A stretch of DNA of 41,525 nt from an uncultured Acidobacteriaceae bacterium. GTDB lineage: Bacteria > Acidobacteriota > Terriglobia > Terriglobales > Acidobacteriaceae. Position 1 is the first letter of the stretch, and the number at the start of each line of letters is the position of its first letter. The notes beneath the pieces are model-generated. The model did no database searches. It was given only the letters and a program-made list of their open reading frames with translations, and was not told where the DNA came from. Shown here piece after piece: positions 1-8,134 of this stretch. Location: assembly GCA_903828675.1 (NCBI GenBank), contig CAIKND010000005.1, positions 1 through 41,525 of the forward strand, read 5' to 3'. A program made the position numbers and the translations under genes.

Positions 1-1050
1 CATTGCTTTCGCGAAGACTGGAGCAATGACAACAAGGCAAAGCGCATCCTGCTCCCGGTGCGCCAGCTTCAGGGCTGGATTGAGCAGAGCATCTTGCTCA
101 TCCTGAAAGACGCGCCGTTCAGCAAGCGCGACGCGCAGCTTGTGATCGCAGCGGGCAGTTGCCTTGAGTGCCCGAAGCGGACAGGGTTCAACACGCTGCT
201 CTTTACCGGCATCAGCGAAAACTCGGACGCCTGCTCGGACCCTGCCTGCTATGCGGCCAAGCTGGATGCGCACGTCAAGAAAACCGTAGCAACCAAACCG
301 AAGCTGGTACAGATCACGACCGCCTACGGCAAACCAGCCGAAGGCAGCGCGATTGTTCCTCGCAACCAGTATGTCGAAATCCGGCAGGATAAGCCCAAGA
401 ACAAATACCAGCAGGACGCGCCGGAATACAAGACATGCAAGTACACCACCGAGGCTATCGTTGCGGACGGAACGGACAAGGGCGAAATCCGCAAGGTGTG
501 CGCCAATCCAGATTGTCCGGTGCATCACCCGAAGAAACAGCAGCGGCGGGCGAACACCGATGCCGTGATGAAGGCCGCTCAGGAAAAACAATGCCGGGAG
601 GAAGCGCAGGCACAGGCCACCGGGATGCGCGTCTTGAAAGCCATCGGCGATGCGGTTCCTGTGCGGCTTATGAAACGCGACCTGCTATTCGTTGTGTCGC
701 GGCTGTCCGCGATGCTGGACGAGCGAAAAGTTGCCGTCCTCATCCGGCAACACGGCATGGGCAAACCGAAGGACGGCGAGGCACCGGCGAAACTGCTGTC
801 TGCCTTTCTGCCCAAGGCCGATGAAAGCACACTCGGACGCATTTTGATGGAGACTGTCATTCTGCTGTCCATGCACAATCAGGCCGACGCCGCGAAGATT
901 CTCCGCGATGCCGCGCAGGTGTACAAGGTGGACGTTGAGGCAATCTCCGCGACCGTCAAGCAGGAGTTCGCGGCGAAGGAGAGAGGGAAGGCCAGCAAAA
1001 AGGCCGCGCCCAGGTCGGCATCGAAGCCCGCGAAGAAAGCAGCGGCCTAA
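1..1050 (+). CDS. parB: ParB-like partition/nucleoid protein, 5' end outside window
   Basis: The reading frame is open from base 1, so the gene begins to the left of the window; the GTG at 58 is internal. The visible 349 codons match, residue for residue in many stretches, the minus-strand gene at 40217-41371, whose N-terminal part resembles the central DNA-binding region of ParB/Spo0J family proteins. The visible part is the C-terminal extension, with cysteine pairs that may bind zinc (CLECPKRTG, CSDPACYAAK, CANPDCPVHH) and a Lys/Ala-rich tail. ParB proteins bind centromere-like sites to partition plasmids or chromosomes; long Cys-bearing versions are common on accessory elements, and their role there is not established. 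The ParB family call is an inference, because the diagnostic N-terminal domain lies outside the window. Confidence 0.75.
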   Translation, partial: HCFREDWSNDNKAKRILLPVRQLQGWIEQSILLILKDAPFSKRDAQLVIAAGSCLECPKRTGFNTLLFTGISENSDACSDPACYAAKLDAHVKKTVATKPKLVQITTAYGKPAEGSAIVPRNQYVEIRQDKPKNKYQQDAPEYKTCKYTTEAIVADGTDKGEIRKVCANPDCPVHHPKKQQRRANTDAVMKAAQEKQCREEAQAQATGMRVLKAIGDAVPVRLMKRDLLFVVSRLSAMLDERKVAVLIRQHGMGKPKDGEAPAKLLSAFLPKADESTLGRILMETVILLSMHNQADAAKILRDAAQVYKVDVEAISATVKQEFAAKERGKASKKAAPRSASKPAKKAAA

Positions 1051-1401
1051 CCTGCCATCAACAAGAAACTCTCGCGGGGCCAGCAAGACCGGCTCCGCAT
1101 TTTCATGCCCGCTGCTCGTCTGCCCGCCCTGATGCGATGCCCCGGACGAGCGTCGGGGCGACATTCTGGCCCTCCCGACGAGCAGCCCAGCCCGCGCCCT
1201 CTGCGCGAGTTCGGGCGGCAGGCTGGTCGTGTACACCTTCGATCTCCTTGCAGTAGCCGTAGCCATACCGGAAAATTACACTGTAGTGGATTCCATTACG
1301 ATCAACGGAAAGGAAATACCTGCTCCTATGCGATGCTACAGCGACTGAGAGTCACGGCCCAGCCACGCGGGGTCAACAAGCGCGCCATACACCGAATCTG
1401 C
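1051..1401. other. gene-free stretch after parB-like gene
   Basis: No convincing gene is seen. It holds a short GC-rich dyad (CCCCG at 1140-1144 with CGGGG at 1154-1158) that could be a weak terminator for the upstream gene, though no T-run follows, and copy A of a repeat shared with 6086-6137. Open frames here overlap the minus-strand gene at 1402 or lack protein-like composition. Confidence 0.5.
1174..1224 (+). repeat. diverged dispersed repeat, copy A
   Basis: The 20 bases CCCGACGAGCAGCCCAGCCC at 1174-1193 recur exactly at 6086-6105. Similarity continues in both copies for about 30 more bases with substitutions and a one-base offset, ending in a shared GAGGCT/CAGGCT. Both copies lie outside genes. 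Confidence 0.6.
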
Positions 1402-2184
1402 TCAAGGATTTTGTTTCTGCGCCGGCTTCTCAGCATCTGCGCTACCCTGCAAATTGGCAGGCAGTTGCCAATGATCGTGGTAATCAAAAACAGTCGCGAT
1501 TGTTCCGTCCGATGCGGTCATCTCGCCAGAATCGGCATCTGTATTAAAGACTCCATCCACCAAAAGTCCCCATTGGTATTCGGCGGCGGAGTGTTCGCCA
1601 TACCCGCAGGGACCTAAGCCCGGTGAATCGCTAAAAAGCTCACTGGCACACTTACCACCTTTATAGACAACAATCATTCCTGACAAGTAGCCCTTTTGGC
1701 CCCATTGTTTGGAGGTCGGCTGCAGGATTCCGACATCTTTGAATCGATGAGATCGCACTTTCTCACGAAAGAGCCATAGCAGACTTTTTAGCTGCTCGTC
1801 AGATGTGGATGGTGATACAACAACGGACGCACCTTCATCCAGCTTCGAGCGGTAGACCTTAAATTTGGGTGGTGGAATCCTTGGTTGTTCGGCTGCGGAG
1901 GTGGTAGCGGACGTTGCGACCGTCTCATTAGAAGGTTGAGATGGTGGGGATTTCTGCTTAGTGTCTGAATGTGAAACCACCAGGATCGCGAGAACGAGCA
2001 CCAATGCCGCGACTACGAGAAAGACTTTTGCACGTGAGTTCGCTTGAGCAGGCCGCGACGTTGATTCCTGCAGTCGCTGAGAAGCAACAATGTTCCGGTC
2101 GCCCGCAGGTCTGTAGGCCGCGCCGCATCTTGGGCAGAAGCCCTGCTGGTCTCCCAGAAGGAAGCCACATCGGGAGCAATTCAC
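1402..2184 (-). CDS. zinc-ribbon, single-pass membrane protein
   Basis: 260 residues. The N-terminus carries a zinc ribbon with cysteine pairs C3/C6 and C17/C20 (CSRCG, CPRCG). A hydrophobic segment at about 54-71 (VFLVVAALVLVLAILVV) is flanked by basic residues on the N-terminal side, predicting a cytoplasmic ribbon and an exported C-terminal domain of about 185 residues. A Ser/Thr/Pro-rich linker follows the membrane segment. I do not recognise the exported domain. The start is GTG at 2184, preceded by a purine-rich AGGGGG about seven bases upstream. It stands alone, convergent with the ParB-like gene. Function unknown; zinc ribbon-TM-sensor proteins of this layout are frequent in soil bacteria. 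Confidence 0.75.
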   Translation of the reverse strand: MNCSRCGFLLGDQQGFCPRCGAAYRPAGDRNIVASQRLQESTSRPAQANSRAKVFLVVAALVLVLAILVVSHSDTKQKSPPSQPSNETVATSATTSAAEQPRIPPPKFKVYRSKLDEGASVVVSPSTSDEQLKSLLWLFREKVRSHRFKDVGILQPTSKQWGQKGYLSGMIVVYKGGKCASELFSDSPGLGPCGYGEHSAAEYQWGLLVDGVFNTDADSGEMTASDGTIATVFDYHDHWQLPANLQGSADAEKPAQKQNP

Positions 2185-2427
2185 TTCACACCCCCTGTAT
2201 TTGGAACGAATGAGAAAAGTCTATTCCTTCTTCTCTAGGCGGTCCAACGAATGAGATAGCACTTTCCGGAGAGCGGGCGCTGGATCTCCATATTCAGCTC
2301 GAACTTGAGCCGAGTTCTCTGTCCCAGGGAGGCCTCGACTGCTGACTTGAGACGCAAAATTTCCACGAAGAACTGTGACGCCGCGCACTGTTCTTAGATA
2401 AATCTGAGATGTAACCTTATAGAAATA

Positions 2428-2832
2428 GTGAACTTAGCGTCTGAATGCCACGGCGAATCCGTCTTGCAGAGGAGCGGCTTGGATTCCCTGCTCAGGGAGT
2501 GTCACGACCTCTCGCAGTCCTTCTTGTGGCGCCTCGCGTTGATTATTCGGTGTCACCAATTACCTGAACGCAGTTTCTCCTTTTGTAACCGCCAGGTTCC
2601 GCTATGCGCAAGGTGCCTCGGAATCACTGTTGGGGCGCTCGCCTTCCCCATTTATGCGCGCGACCTGCGAATCGCGGCCCTGCTGATTGCAGTAATGATC
2701 GTCGACGGCGGAACTCAAGCACTTGGTTTCAGGATGAGCAAGAACTGGCTTCGATTCGCATCGGGAATCGGGTTTTCTCTCGGATGTGGTGGCCTAGTTG
2801 AGAGAGGTATCCAACTTATATGCAATATGTAA
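2428..2832 (+). CDS. DUF2085-like small membrane protein
   Basis: 134 residues from a GTG at 2428. The signature CHQLPERSF...PLCARCLGI, followed by Gly, is that of the DUF2085 family of small predicted membrane proteins, whose conserved His and Cys residues suggest metal binding. Two hydrophobic stretches follow (GALAFPIYARDLRIAALLIAV and FASGIGFSLGCGGLV). The true start is uncertain: no good ribosome binding site precedes 2428, and the first 30 or so residues are atypical, so a later start near the LWRLALIIRCHQ segment is possible. Its 3' end overlaps the next gene by 13 bases, suggesting co-transcription. Biochemical role unknown. Confidence 0.65.
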   Translation: MNLASECHGESVLQRSGLDSLLRECHDLSQSFLWRLALIIRCHQLPERSFSFCNRQVPLCARCLGITVGALAFPIYARDLRIAALLIAVMIVDGGTQALGFRMSKNWLRFASGIGFSLGCGGLVERGIQLICNM

Positions 2833-4046
2833 CGCAGAGATTCGAGAATACGCAAGCAGGTCTCGCCCAAAAGGATACCTACAGCAGGCAGATGGCCGCT
2901 CAGGGATACCACATCGTAAGCGAGCAGCTCGAAGCAGGACACTACAAGGGCGGGGAGCAATGTTGCCTTTTTACCTTATGCATGCCCTGCGTGTTCCTAG
3001 CTGGGCGAACGCCCGGCATCGTCGTTGTGACATATGGTCGGGATGTTGCGCCTTGTCCGAACTGCGGGACGGAAGTCCTAGCCGGATACCAGTGCAGTAA
3101 TTGTCTTCGCATGGCTTCTGATCGAGCAGCTCAGGCGAGCACGCGAACAGCACAAGCAAAAGAGAGCATTCGGAAATTAGGTGCGTTGCTGGTCGAGGGT
3201 ACCGCTGGCGAATATCGCTTCAACTGGCAGTCACTTGCAAAGCCATTTCCGGTTGCGCCGCCAACGCTCGAACCCGAACCCGCGCCAAAGTGGCCCCCTT
3301 TAACGGTACGAGCTGCTTGGACAATGCCGATTCTTGAAAGAACCTTTTCGTGGGTTCACAAGCGTCGATTGGAGTGGGACGAATTCGTTTACACCGAGGC
3401 AAATAAGAGGGCCGCAGTCGTCGAGCAGAACGACCGTGCGGTCGAAGATTGGAAACGATCGAAGGAATCGTTCGATCAGGAACAGCTTGCCCTGGTCGAG
3501 AAAAGGCTCCGCCTCTACGAAAGTAAAGACCGTGACGCTCTGCTTGAGTATTTGAATCGAGTACTTGATCAGCCGATCTACGGTGGGCAACGCAAACCAG
3601 CGAGAAGCTTGACCTTTCTCGAAGCTCAGGGGAAGCTTGTTGTCGGCTATCCTTTGCCGGCAATCGGGGAACTCCCTAAGGTTGAGGAGGTTAGATTCTC
3701 ACAACGAGAGAACGCAGTGATCGAGATTCCCTTCTCGCAAGAACGCCTTGGAGACTTATATCGGGATTTGATCACCAACATTGGATTGATCGCCATGTAC
3801 CGGCTATTTCAATCAGACACAGCCAACGCATTGAACTCGGTTGCCTTCAATGGCACGATTGACACGATCGACCGCGCTACGGGGCGCGAAGTCAGTCCTT
3901 GTCTGATTGCTGTGCAGGCCGACAAGTCAGATTTGATGAACATGAATTTTTCACTTGTGGATACGGCTGCTTGCCTCAATCGGCTTGGAGGTAAAGTCTC
4001 CGAAAATCTGACGGAACTGAGTCCTGTTACTCCCATCGTCGAATGA
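2820..4046 (+). CDS. Mrr-type restriction protein N-terminal region, catalytic domain missing
   Basis: 408 residues. After an N-terminal segment comes a zinc ribbon (CPNCG at about 80, CSNC at about 93), then a charged, probably coiled-coil region at about 180-240. A conserved C-terminal block follows: an RDLI helix, then FNGTIDTIDRATGREVSPCL and a closing PVTPIVE. From memory of the family, this arrangement matches the region that precedes the Mrr-type PD-(D/E)xK nuclease domain in larger restriction proteins. Here the protein stops where the nuclease domain would begin, and no Mrr-like sequence is found in any frame after 4046. It may be a truncation, or a regulatory or antigen-like paralogue. 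The start at ATG 2820 overlaps the preceding gene; ATG 2892 is an alternative. Confidence 0.6.
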   Translation: MQYVTQRFENTQAGLAQKDTYSRQMAAQGYHIVSEQLEAGHYKGGEQCCLFTLCMPCVFLAGRTPGIVVVTYGRDVAPCPNCGTEVLAGYQCSNCLRMASDRAAQASTRTAQAKESIRKLGALLVEGTAGEYRFNWQSLAKPFPVAPPTLEPEPAPKWPPLTVRAAWTMPILERTFSWVHKRRLEWDEFVYTEANKRAAVVEQNDRAVEDWKRSKESFDQEQLALVEKRLRLYESKDRDALLEYLNRVLDQPIYGGQRKPARSLTFLEAQGKLVVGYPLPAIGELPKVEEVRFSQRENAVIEIPFSQERLGDLYRDLITNIGLIAMYRLFQSDTANALNSVAFNGTIDTIDRATGREVSPCLIAVQADKSDLMNMNFSLVDTAACLNRLGGKVSENLTELSPVTPIVE

Positions 4047-4399
4047 ATTCCACAATCCGCGTGGGGTGGCGGCGCAGCTACTTAGTCGGCCAAATGCGCC
4101 CGCCTTCCTGTTTGCGATTCGGTTCGACCTGCATATTTCGTCCAGATTCAACCAAGGCCGTAACGAGCTATTCAGCATGACCGAAAGCAGTATGATTGAG
4201 AGTCATGAGAATTCTTGGTGGAAACCGAGAACATCCGGAGGGTGGCTCACGCCGCTCCTCCTCTGTTGTCTATCGTTGCGACGTTTGCGACGATACCATT
4301 TGATCGGAGCGTCTGCGAGCTAGGTCAAGACTACTCTTTGGGATGCGAAACGCTGGAGACTTCACGGCTGAAAGGTAGTGTTCGAGGTTGGGCGTGATT
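4047..4399. other. gene-free stretch
   Basis: No supported gene, RNA or strong repeat is seen. An 85-codon plus-strand frame at 4066-4323 has no ribosome binding site and no protein-like features. The stretch was checked for a displaced Mrr nuclease domain and none was found. Confidence 0.5.
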
Positions 4400-4993
4400 A
4401 TGAAGAAGGTTTCGATTGTTCTATTGTTCGCGTTTTGTGGGCTAGGCTACGGTCAGTCTGCCTTGCGAATTGGCATGTCGAAACAAGAGGTCGTGTCTAG
4501 GTTAGGGCCTCCTCTCAAGTATTTCGATTCAGGTACGCAACTGTACCTAAAGCATCCGCCTATTGTTGCTCAGGGGAACGTGTTTGAGATTTATTCACGG
4601 CGGTTATCGGGAAGCAGCTTCGAACTGAGAATCCATTACCGCGATGATTTGAGCCAATCTCGTCTTCATCCGACCCAACGACTTGATTGGCTTGTTGTGG
4701 AGTTTGACCGGCCACAGCCGCTTAAGCAGGTACTTCGAACGTGCCCCGAAATTGTGACGTTGTGCCACCAAGGCTGCGCGCTTCGACATGGCAGCGAATC
4801 GAAGGACGTGACGATTGCGGACGTGGCAAAGACGGTGTCAATAAGCGCCAACTATTGGGACGAGCATGGCGAGATGCAAGATGTGAAGAATATGGAAGAC
4901 CCTGTTTCGCGAGTCAATATGGAGAAATACTTCGAATCGCCGCTGAGCGAAGAGGATTTGGGAAGCTGGAAAACTCCATTGCCCAAACGATAA
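4400..4993 (+). CDS. secreted protein with BamE/OmlA-like motif
   Basis: 197 residues from ATG 4400 (in-frame TTG 4388 and GTG 4394 are less likely). The N-terminus MKKVSIVLLFAFCGLGYGQS is a clear signal peptide, probably cleaved near GYGQ. Just after it, the pattern IGMSKQEVVSRLGPP resembles the repeat seen in SmpA/OmlA/BamE-like periplasmic proteins (GMsxxEVxxxLGxP). The rest is unrecognised and includes three cysteines (CPEIVTLCHQGC). Likely periplasmic or cell-envelope; no operon partner. The short BamE-like motif alone does not establish a role in outer-membrane assembly. Confidence 0.65.
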   Translation: MKKVSIVLLFAFCGLGYGQSALRIGMSKQEVVSRLGPPLKYFDSGTQLYLKHPPIVAQGNVFEIYSRRLSGSSFELRIHYRDDLSQSRLHPTQRLDWLVVEFDRPQPLKQVLRTCPEIVTLCHQGCALRHGSESKDVTIADVAKTVSISANYWDEHGEMQDVKNMEDPVSRVNMEKYFESPLSEEDLGSWKTPLPKR

Positions 4994-5073
4994 GAAGCAT
5001 CCATTAATTCTCGTACTTTGCGCGGTTAACGCAATCGGGGAATTTTTACCGTGTCATCAACTGGATTGCGCTC

Positions 5074-5901
5074 TCAAAGTCGGCGAATTGGATTCGTCCC
5101 TTCAAAGCTCCAGCACCCACCCGTCGGAGAGATCGCCAAAGCATGCGGCTGGCCTCCCACCCGGCGCTTGAACCTCGACACGAAATCGCGCTGTGCCTGG
5201 ATTACGGCCTCAAGGGGCCACCGAGTTAGTCGGAGCCATGTTTCAACTTCATCGGACCTTTCCAGCGCCTTCTTCTCGTAAAGTTCACAGAATAGCGCAA
5301 ATAACCCGTTGGCAGCTTTATTGAAGAGCGAGGGATGACCATTGTTGTATACCAGAAGTTTCCGGGTCTGTATGAAGTCATAAACTTGCTTTCGATAATG
5401 AGAGTCGCGATGTGAATGCAACGGTGCCTGACCCGACAAGGTATGAAAAGTCTCGCGGCTAACAGACAAGTCCCGAAGGGAATCGTAGGAGGGGTTCGCC
5501 CAATTTGAGATCAAGAACAATTCCGGGATTTCGCAGTCGTGGAGTCGTTCGTAGGCAGTGAAGTGAATTCCGATTCCCTTCTCGAGTGGGTTTTGGAAAC
5601 GCATCGGAGCAAGTTTCGCCTTTAATTCTGCTGCCAAGTGTGATGCAAAAGCCTCGGCTGAGCAAAACGTCTCCGCTGCGGATGCCTCGTTGCGAAGCCA
5701 TTCTCCGGTATTCCAGCCGTAATCTGAGCAAGTGGCGAAGCCCCAATAAGAGAGAGCGCCCTTCCACGCTTTCACTCGTATGATCTTCGACTCTTCACAT
5801 TCGATGGGAACAAGGTCACCATTGGCAGTTCTTTGAGTGATGAAGGAATCTGACACATGAACTGTGCATACGTCGCATATGAGAGTAGAGATCACGGTCA
5901 T
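5074..5901 (-). CDS. possible Ntn-hydrolase/proteasome-like protein
   Basis: 275 residues, ATG at 5901 with a GAGGT about ten bases upstream. The protein opens MTVISTLICD with a VSDS motif shortly after, a pattern recalling proteasome-like Ntn hydrolases, where Thr after the initiator Met would be the nucleophile and the ASD/VSD strand follows. The family link is tentative. A helical middle part (AETFCSAEAFASHLAAEL) and a Trp-rich C-terminal half follow. No signal peptide. It stands alone between gene-free stretches and its substrate is unknown. Confidence 0.5.
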   Translation of the reverse strand: MTVISTLICDVCTVHVSDSFITQRTANGDLVPIECEESKIIRVKAWKGALSYWGFATCSDYGWNTGEWLRNEASAAETFCSAEAFASHLAAELKAKLAPMRFQNPLEKGIGIHFTAYERLHDCEIPELFLISNWANPSYDSLRDLSVSRETFHTLSGQAPLHSHRDSHYRKQVYDFIQTRKLLVYNNGHPSLFNKAANGLFALFCELYEKKALERSDEVETWLRLTRWPLEAVIQAQRDFVSRFKRRVGGQPHALAISPTGGCWSFEGTNPIRRL

Positions 5902-6305
5902 TTTATCGGTACCTCATTCCTAAGCGCCAAAGCGATGCGTGAGAGAGGCCCCGGCGAGAATGTGCCCAAGATGCTTCCGGCCACTAACGGGGCAGACTAC
6001 GCGGCCTTGAGCGTCGCGGCCCGAAGTGAAAGCCACGGAAGCTCCATGAGTATCCTATCCCGCGTCGCGAGAAATCAGCCGGAAACCCGACGAGCAGCCC
6101 AGCCCTCAGCCCTTTGTGCAAGTTCGAGCAGGAGGCTTTACAACCAATGGGGAGAGTTCCAACTCCGGGTTGAGTTCGACTCGAATCGTGACGGAGACCT
6201 AGCATCCATACCTATTGTCGGATGGCGGCGGAAAAAAATTGATCCCAAGTTTCATTTGCGGCGTGCTGAGGATTCTCACCTGAAGAACTGGAACGATGCG
6301 GATTG
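5902..6305. other. gene-free stretch
   Basis: It holds copy B of the dispersed repeat at 6086-6137 and nothing else I can support. A 150-codon plus-strand frame running from 5857 overlaps the start of the minus-strand gene at 5074-5901, has no ribosome binding site, and reads as low-complexity Ser/Arg-rich sequence. Confidence 0.45.
6086..6137 (+). repeat. diverged dispersed repeat, copy B
   Basis: Identical to 1174-1193 over its first 20 bases, then similar for about 30 bases. Same orientation as copy A, 4.9 kb away. Confidence 0.6.
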
Positions 6306-6686
6306 CTAAACTGCCGCTGCCAGTTTTCGCGCCGGACGCCGCGCGCTTGCCGTGGCCTGGATTCTCACACGGCGGCTTCTCCCATCTATGGGCCGTACCG
6401 CGATGCTCGTCTGCAAATGTAGCCGGTCGGCATAGCGCAACAGTTTCTCGATGCTCACTTGGGAGATTCGGCCCTTGAGCAGGTTGCTCACCGACGGCTG
6501 GTACTCGTCTAGGATGTCTACAAGCTCCGCCTGCGTGTAGCCCTTGGCCCGCACATGCTCAAGGATGGCGGACAGAATCTCTGCCTTGATTTTCAGCGCG
6601 CTGGCTTCCGACGCAGAGAAGCCGAGGGCGTCGAAGATGTTCCCCTTCACGATGTGGGTCGGCCTATTTCCCGCTGCGCTTTTCAT
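6306..6686 (-). CDS. higA: HigA-like antitoxin, XRE-type helix-turn-helix
   Basis: 126 residues. A helix-turn-helix lies at about 48-78 (YTQAELVDILDEYQPSVSNLL followed by KGRISQVSIEKLLRYADRL), typical of the HigA-like antitoxins that partner RelE/HigB-fold toxins. An Arg/Ala-rich, probably disordered tail follows. The gene overlaps the 3' end of the toxin gene by 23 bases, so the two are translated together with the toxin first, the order expected for HigBA. It should neutralise the toxin and repress the shared promoter near 7080-7096. Confidence 0.8.
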   Translation of the reverse strand: MKSAAGNRPTHIVKGNIFDALGFSASEASALKIKAEILSAILEHVRAKGYTQAELVDILDEYQPSVSNLLKGRISQVSIEKLLRYADRLHLQTSIAVRPIDGRSRRVRIQATASARRPARKLAAAV

Positions 6687-7053
6687 TTGCCCTCTGCTCC
6701 TGCAATCGTTGCCGGACTAGCTTGAGGCGCTGTCTCGCAACCTCAATGTCTCTGCGGTCAGTCTTGCGGCTCTCCTTCTCAAAACAGTGCAACACGTAAA
6801 TCGTGTTCCCAACCTTCGACAGGTAGATGGCCCGATACCACGCGCGCTCGTCGGCCTCTTTCAATTCGTAGACACCGGAGCCAATGGAACTCATGTTTCG
6901 CGTTTGCGATGTTGGTTCCCTTCTGATTTGAAGCTGCCGCAGCGAGAATCCGAGCGCCCGTTTGACCTCATCGGGAAAGCCCGACAGCACCTCCAGCGAG
7001 TCCCCTTCAAAGTGAAGTTCGGCGGCTTCTTGTGATTTCTCGCGGAGCGCCAT
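6664..7053 (-). CDS. higB: HigB/Gp49-like mRNA-interferase toxin
   Basis: 129 residues. The core (YELKEADERAWYRAIYL, then GNTIYVLHCFEKESRKT followed by RRDIEVARQRL) is the RelE/HigB fold of the phage Gp49-like toxin family, which cleaves mRNA at the ribosome. The start is placed at ATG 7053 rather than the upstream in-frame ATG 7155: a good -10 element lies at 7082-7087, so a transcript from it would not include 7155. The longer reading adds an Arg-rich leader absent from the family. It forms an overlapping pair with the antitoxin gene at 6306-6686. Confidence 0.8.
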   Translation of the reverse strand: MALREKSQEAAELHFEGDSLEVLSGFPDEVKRALGFSLRQLQIRREPTSQTRNMSSIGSGVYELKEADERAWYRAIYLSKVGNTIYVLHCFEKESRKTDRRDIEVARQRLKLVRQRLQEQRANEKRSGK

Positions 7054-7081
7054 TGTTTCCGATGGTATCGCATCGGTCTTA

Positions 7082-7096
7082 TTTATACAAGATGTA
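7082..7096 (-). promoter_or_regulatory. toxin-antitoxin promoter with operator dyad
   Basis: Read on the minus strand, TATAAA at 7087-7082 is a near-consensus -10 element, about 29 bases before the toxin start. The inverted repeat TACA-AGA-TGTA at 7086-7096 overlaps it, the position expected for an autorepressor site of the HigA-like protein. Binding is inferred. Confidence 0.5.
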
Positions 7097-7246
7097 CTAT
7101 GAGTTGCCGGCCCGACTCCGCGACGGCGCGACGGCGCGTTTATCTGCTTCATCACGGTCCCTGCTCCTCTCTCGCCATCGCGTCGGAACTTAGCGTGGCA
7201 GTGAAGCTATCATCAGGTCGGAGTTGGTAAGATTGTTGATTTATTT

Positions 7247-7274
7247 GTTGCAATTTAGATTAACTAAACGCAAC
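7247..7274. promoter_or_regulatory. 28-bp interrupted palindrome before the CGNR-like gene
   Basis: GTTGC-aa-TTTAG-attaa-CTAAA-c-GCAAC forms ten matched base pairs in two blocks, in AT-rich DNA ending eight bases before the ATG at 7283. It could be a repressor operator or a 5' leader hairpin. Confidence 0.5.
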
Positions 7275-7282
7275 ATATATTA

Positions 7283-8134
7283 ATGATCGTCCAGCCCACG
7301 CGTACGAGACGCGAACGGGACTATCCCAAGATTCTTGCAACCACTCTCAATGGCCAAGATCGCATGGGCACCTTGGGATGGCTAGCTGGAATACCTCATG
7401 ACCGCCCGTTTCGCGTACAAGGCTTCTGCAACCCATCTCGGCGGACAAGAGACGCGGCAATAAAGGAGTTCCTGGAAACTCTGCGAAGACTCGCAGATCA
7501 GTGGATTGCAAGCGGCAAGGAGCAATTGAAGTCGATTGGAGAACAGCCGTGGACGCGAAACGTTCTGTGGTTTTCGGATGATTACCAAGAACCGATTGAT
7601 AGAACGCTCCGGAAATTTTTAGACAGATACCCGTTGCCGATAGTTCCCGACAGCGCAGGACGATTCGCAGTCGCATATTGGGAACCAAGGGACGCGCCAT
7701 GGCCGTTCCCAGAACCAGCACTAGAAGACACGCTCGCTAAGGCGAGAGATTTGGCAATTATCGATTTTCAGAAATTCCTGGAGTCGGATTGTCCTCAACA
7801 GCTTTTCAAGTGCAATGAGTGCGGGAAGTATTTTGCTCTGGCGCGAAAACCGAGAGAGGTAATTCAGCATGGTGCGTACTGCAAAAAATGCAAGAGCGCA
7901 GGCGGAGCAAGACGCGTGGAAGACAAGCGCAATGCTGAAAAAGAAGAAATGCTGAAAATAGCCGCAGAAGCGTGGATGGAGTGGAAATACAGCCATAGCA
8001 ACCCGAACCAGTTGGAATGGGTTGCGCGGCAGGTAAAGAAGCGGTGCCGGGGTGAAATACAAGCCAAGTGGGTTTCTCGAAATCTGAAGAAGATTCAAGA
8101 ACGGGTGGAGGCGCTGAAAAATGCCAAGGGTTAA
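7283..8134 (+). CDS. CGNR-like zinc-finger protein
   Basis: 283 residues. The C-terminal third carries a zinc site, CNECGKYF at about 175 and YCKKCKSAGGARR some 25 residues later, followed by a basic helix. This resembles the CGNR zinc finger at the C-terminus of stress-induced transcription factors of the ABATE type, but the CGNR tetrapeptide itself is not conserved. The N-terminal half (LWFSDDYQEPIDRTLRKFL) is unrecognised. No ribosome binding site is visible; the start follows a large dyad at 7247-7274 that could be its own operator. The 3' end overlaps the convergent gene by four bases. A DNA-binding regulator is the best guess. Confidence 0.6.
   Translation: MIVQPTRTRRERDYPKILATTLNGQDRMGTLGWLAGIPHDRPFRVQGFCNPSRRTRDAAIKEFLETLRRLADQWIASGKEQLKSIGEQPWTRNVLWFSDDYQEPIDRTLRKFLDRYPLPIVPDSAGRFAVAYWEPRDAPWPFPEPALEDTLAKARDLAIIDFQKFLESDCPQQLFKCNECGKYFALARKPREVIQHGAYCKKCKSAGGARRVEDKRNAEKEEMLKIAAEAWMEWKYSHSNPNQLEWVARQVKKRCRGEIQAKWVSRNLKKIQERVEALKNAKG

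Noticed and set aside
5857..6309. 150-codon plus-strand frame
   Set aside because: Overlaps the start of the minus-strand gene, low-complexity Ser/Arg content and no ribosome binding site.
7054..7155. Longer start of the HigB-like toxin
   Set aside because: It lies upstream of the -10 element that drives the operon and adds residues atypical of the family.
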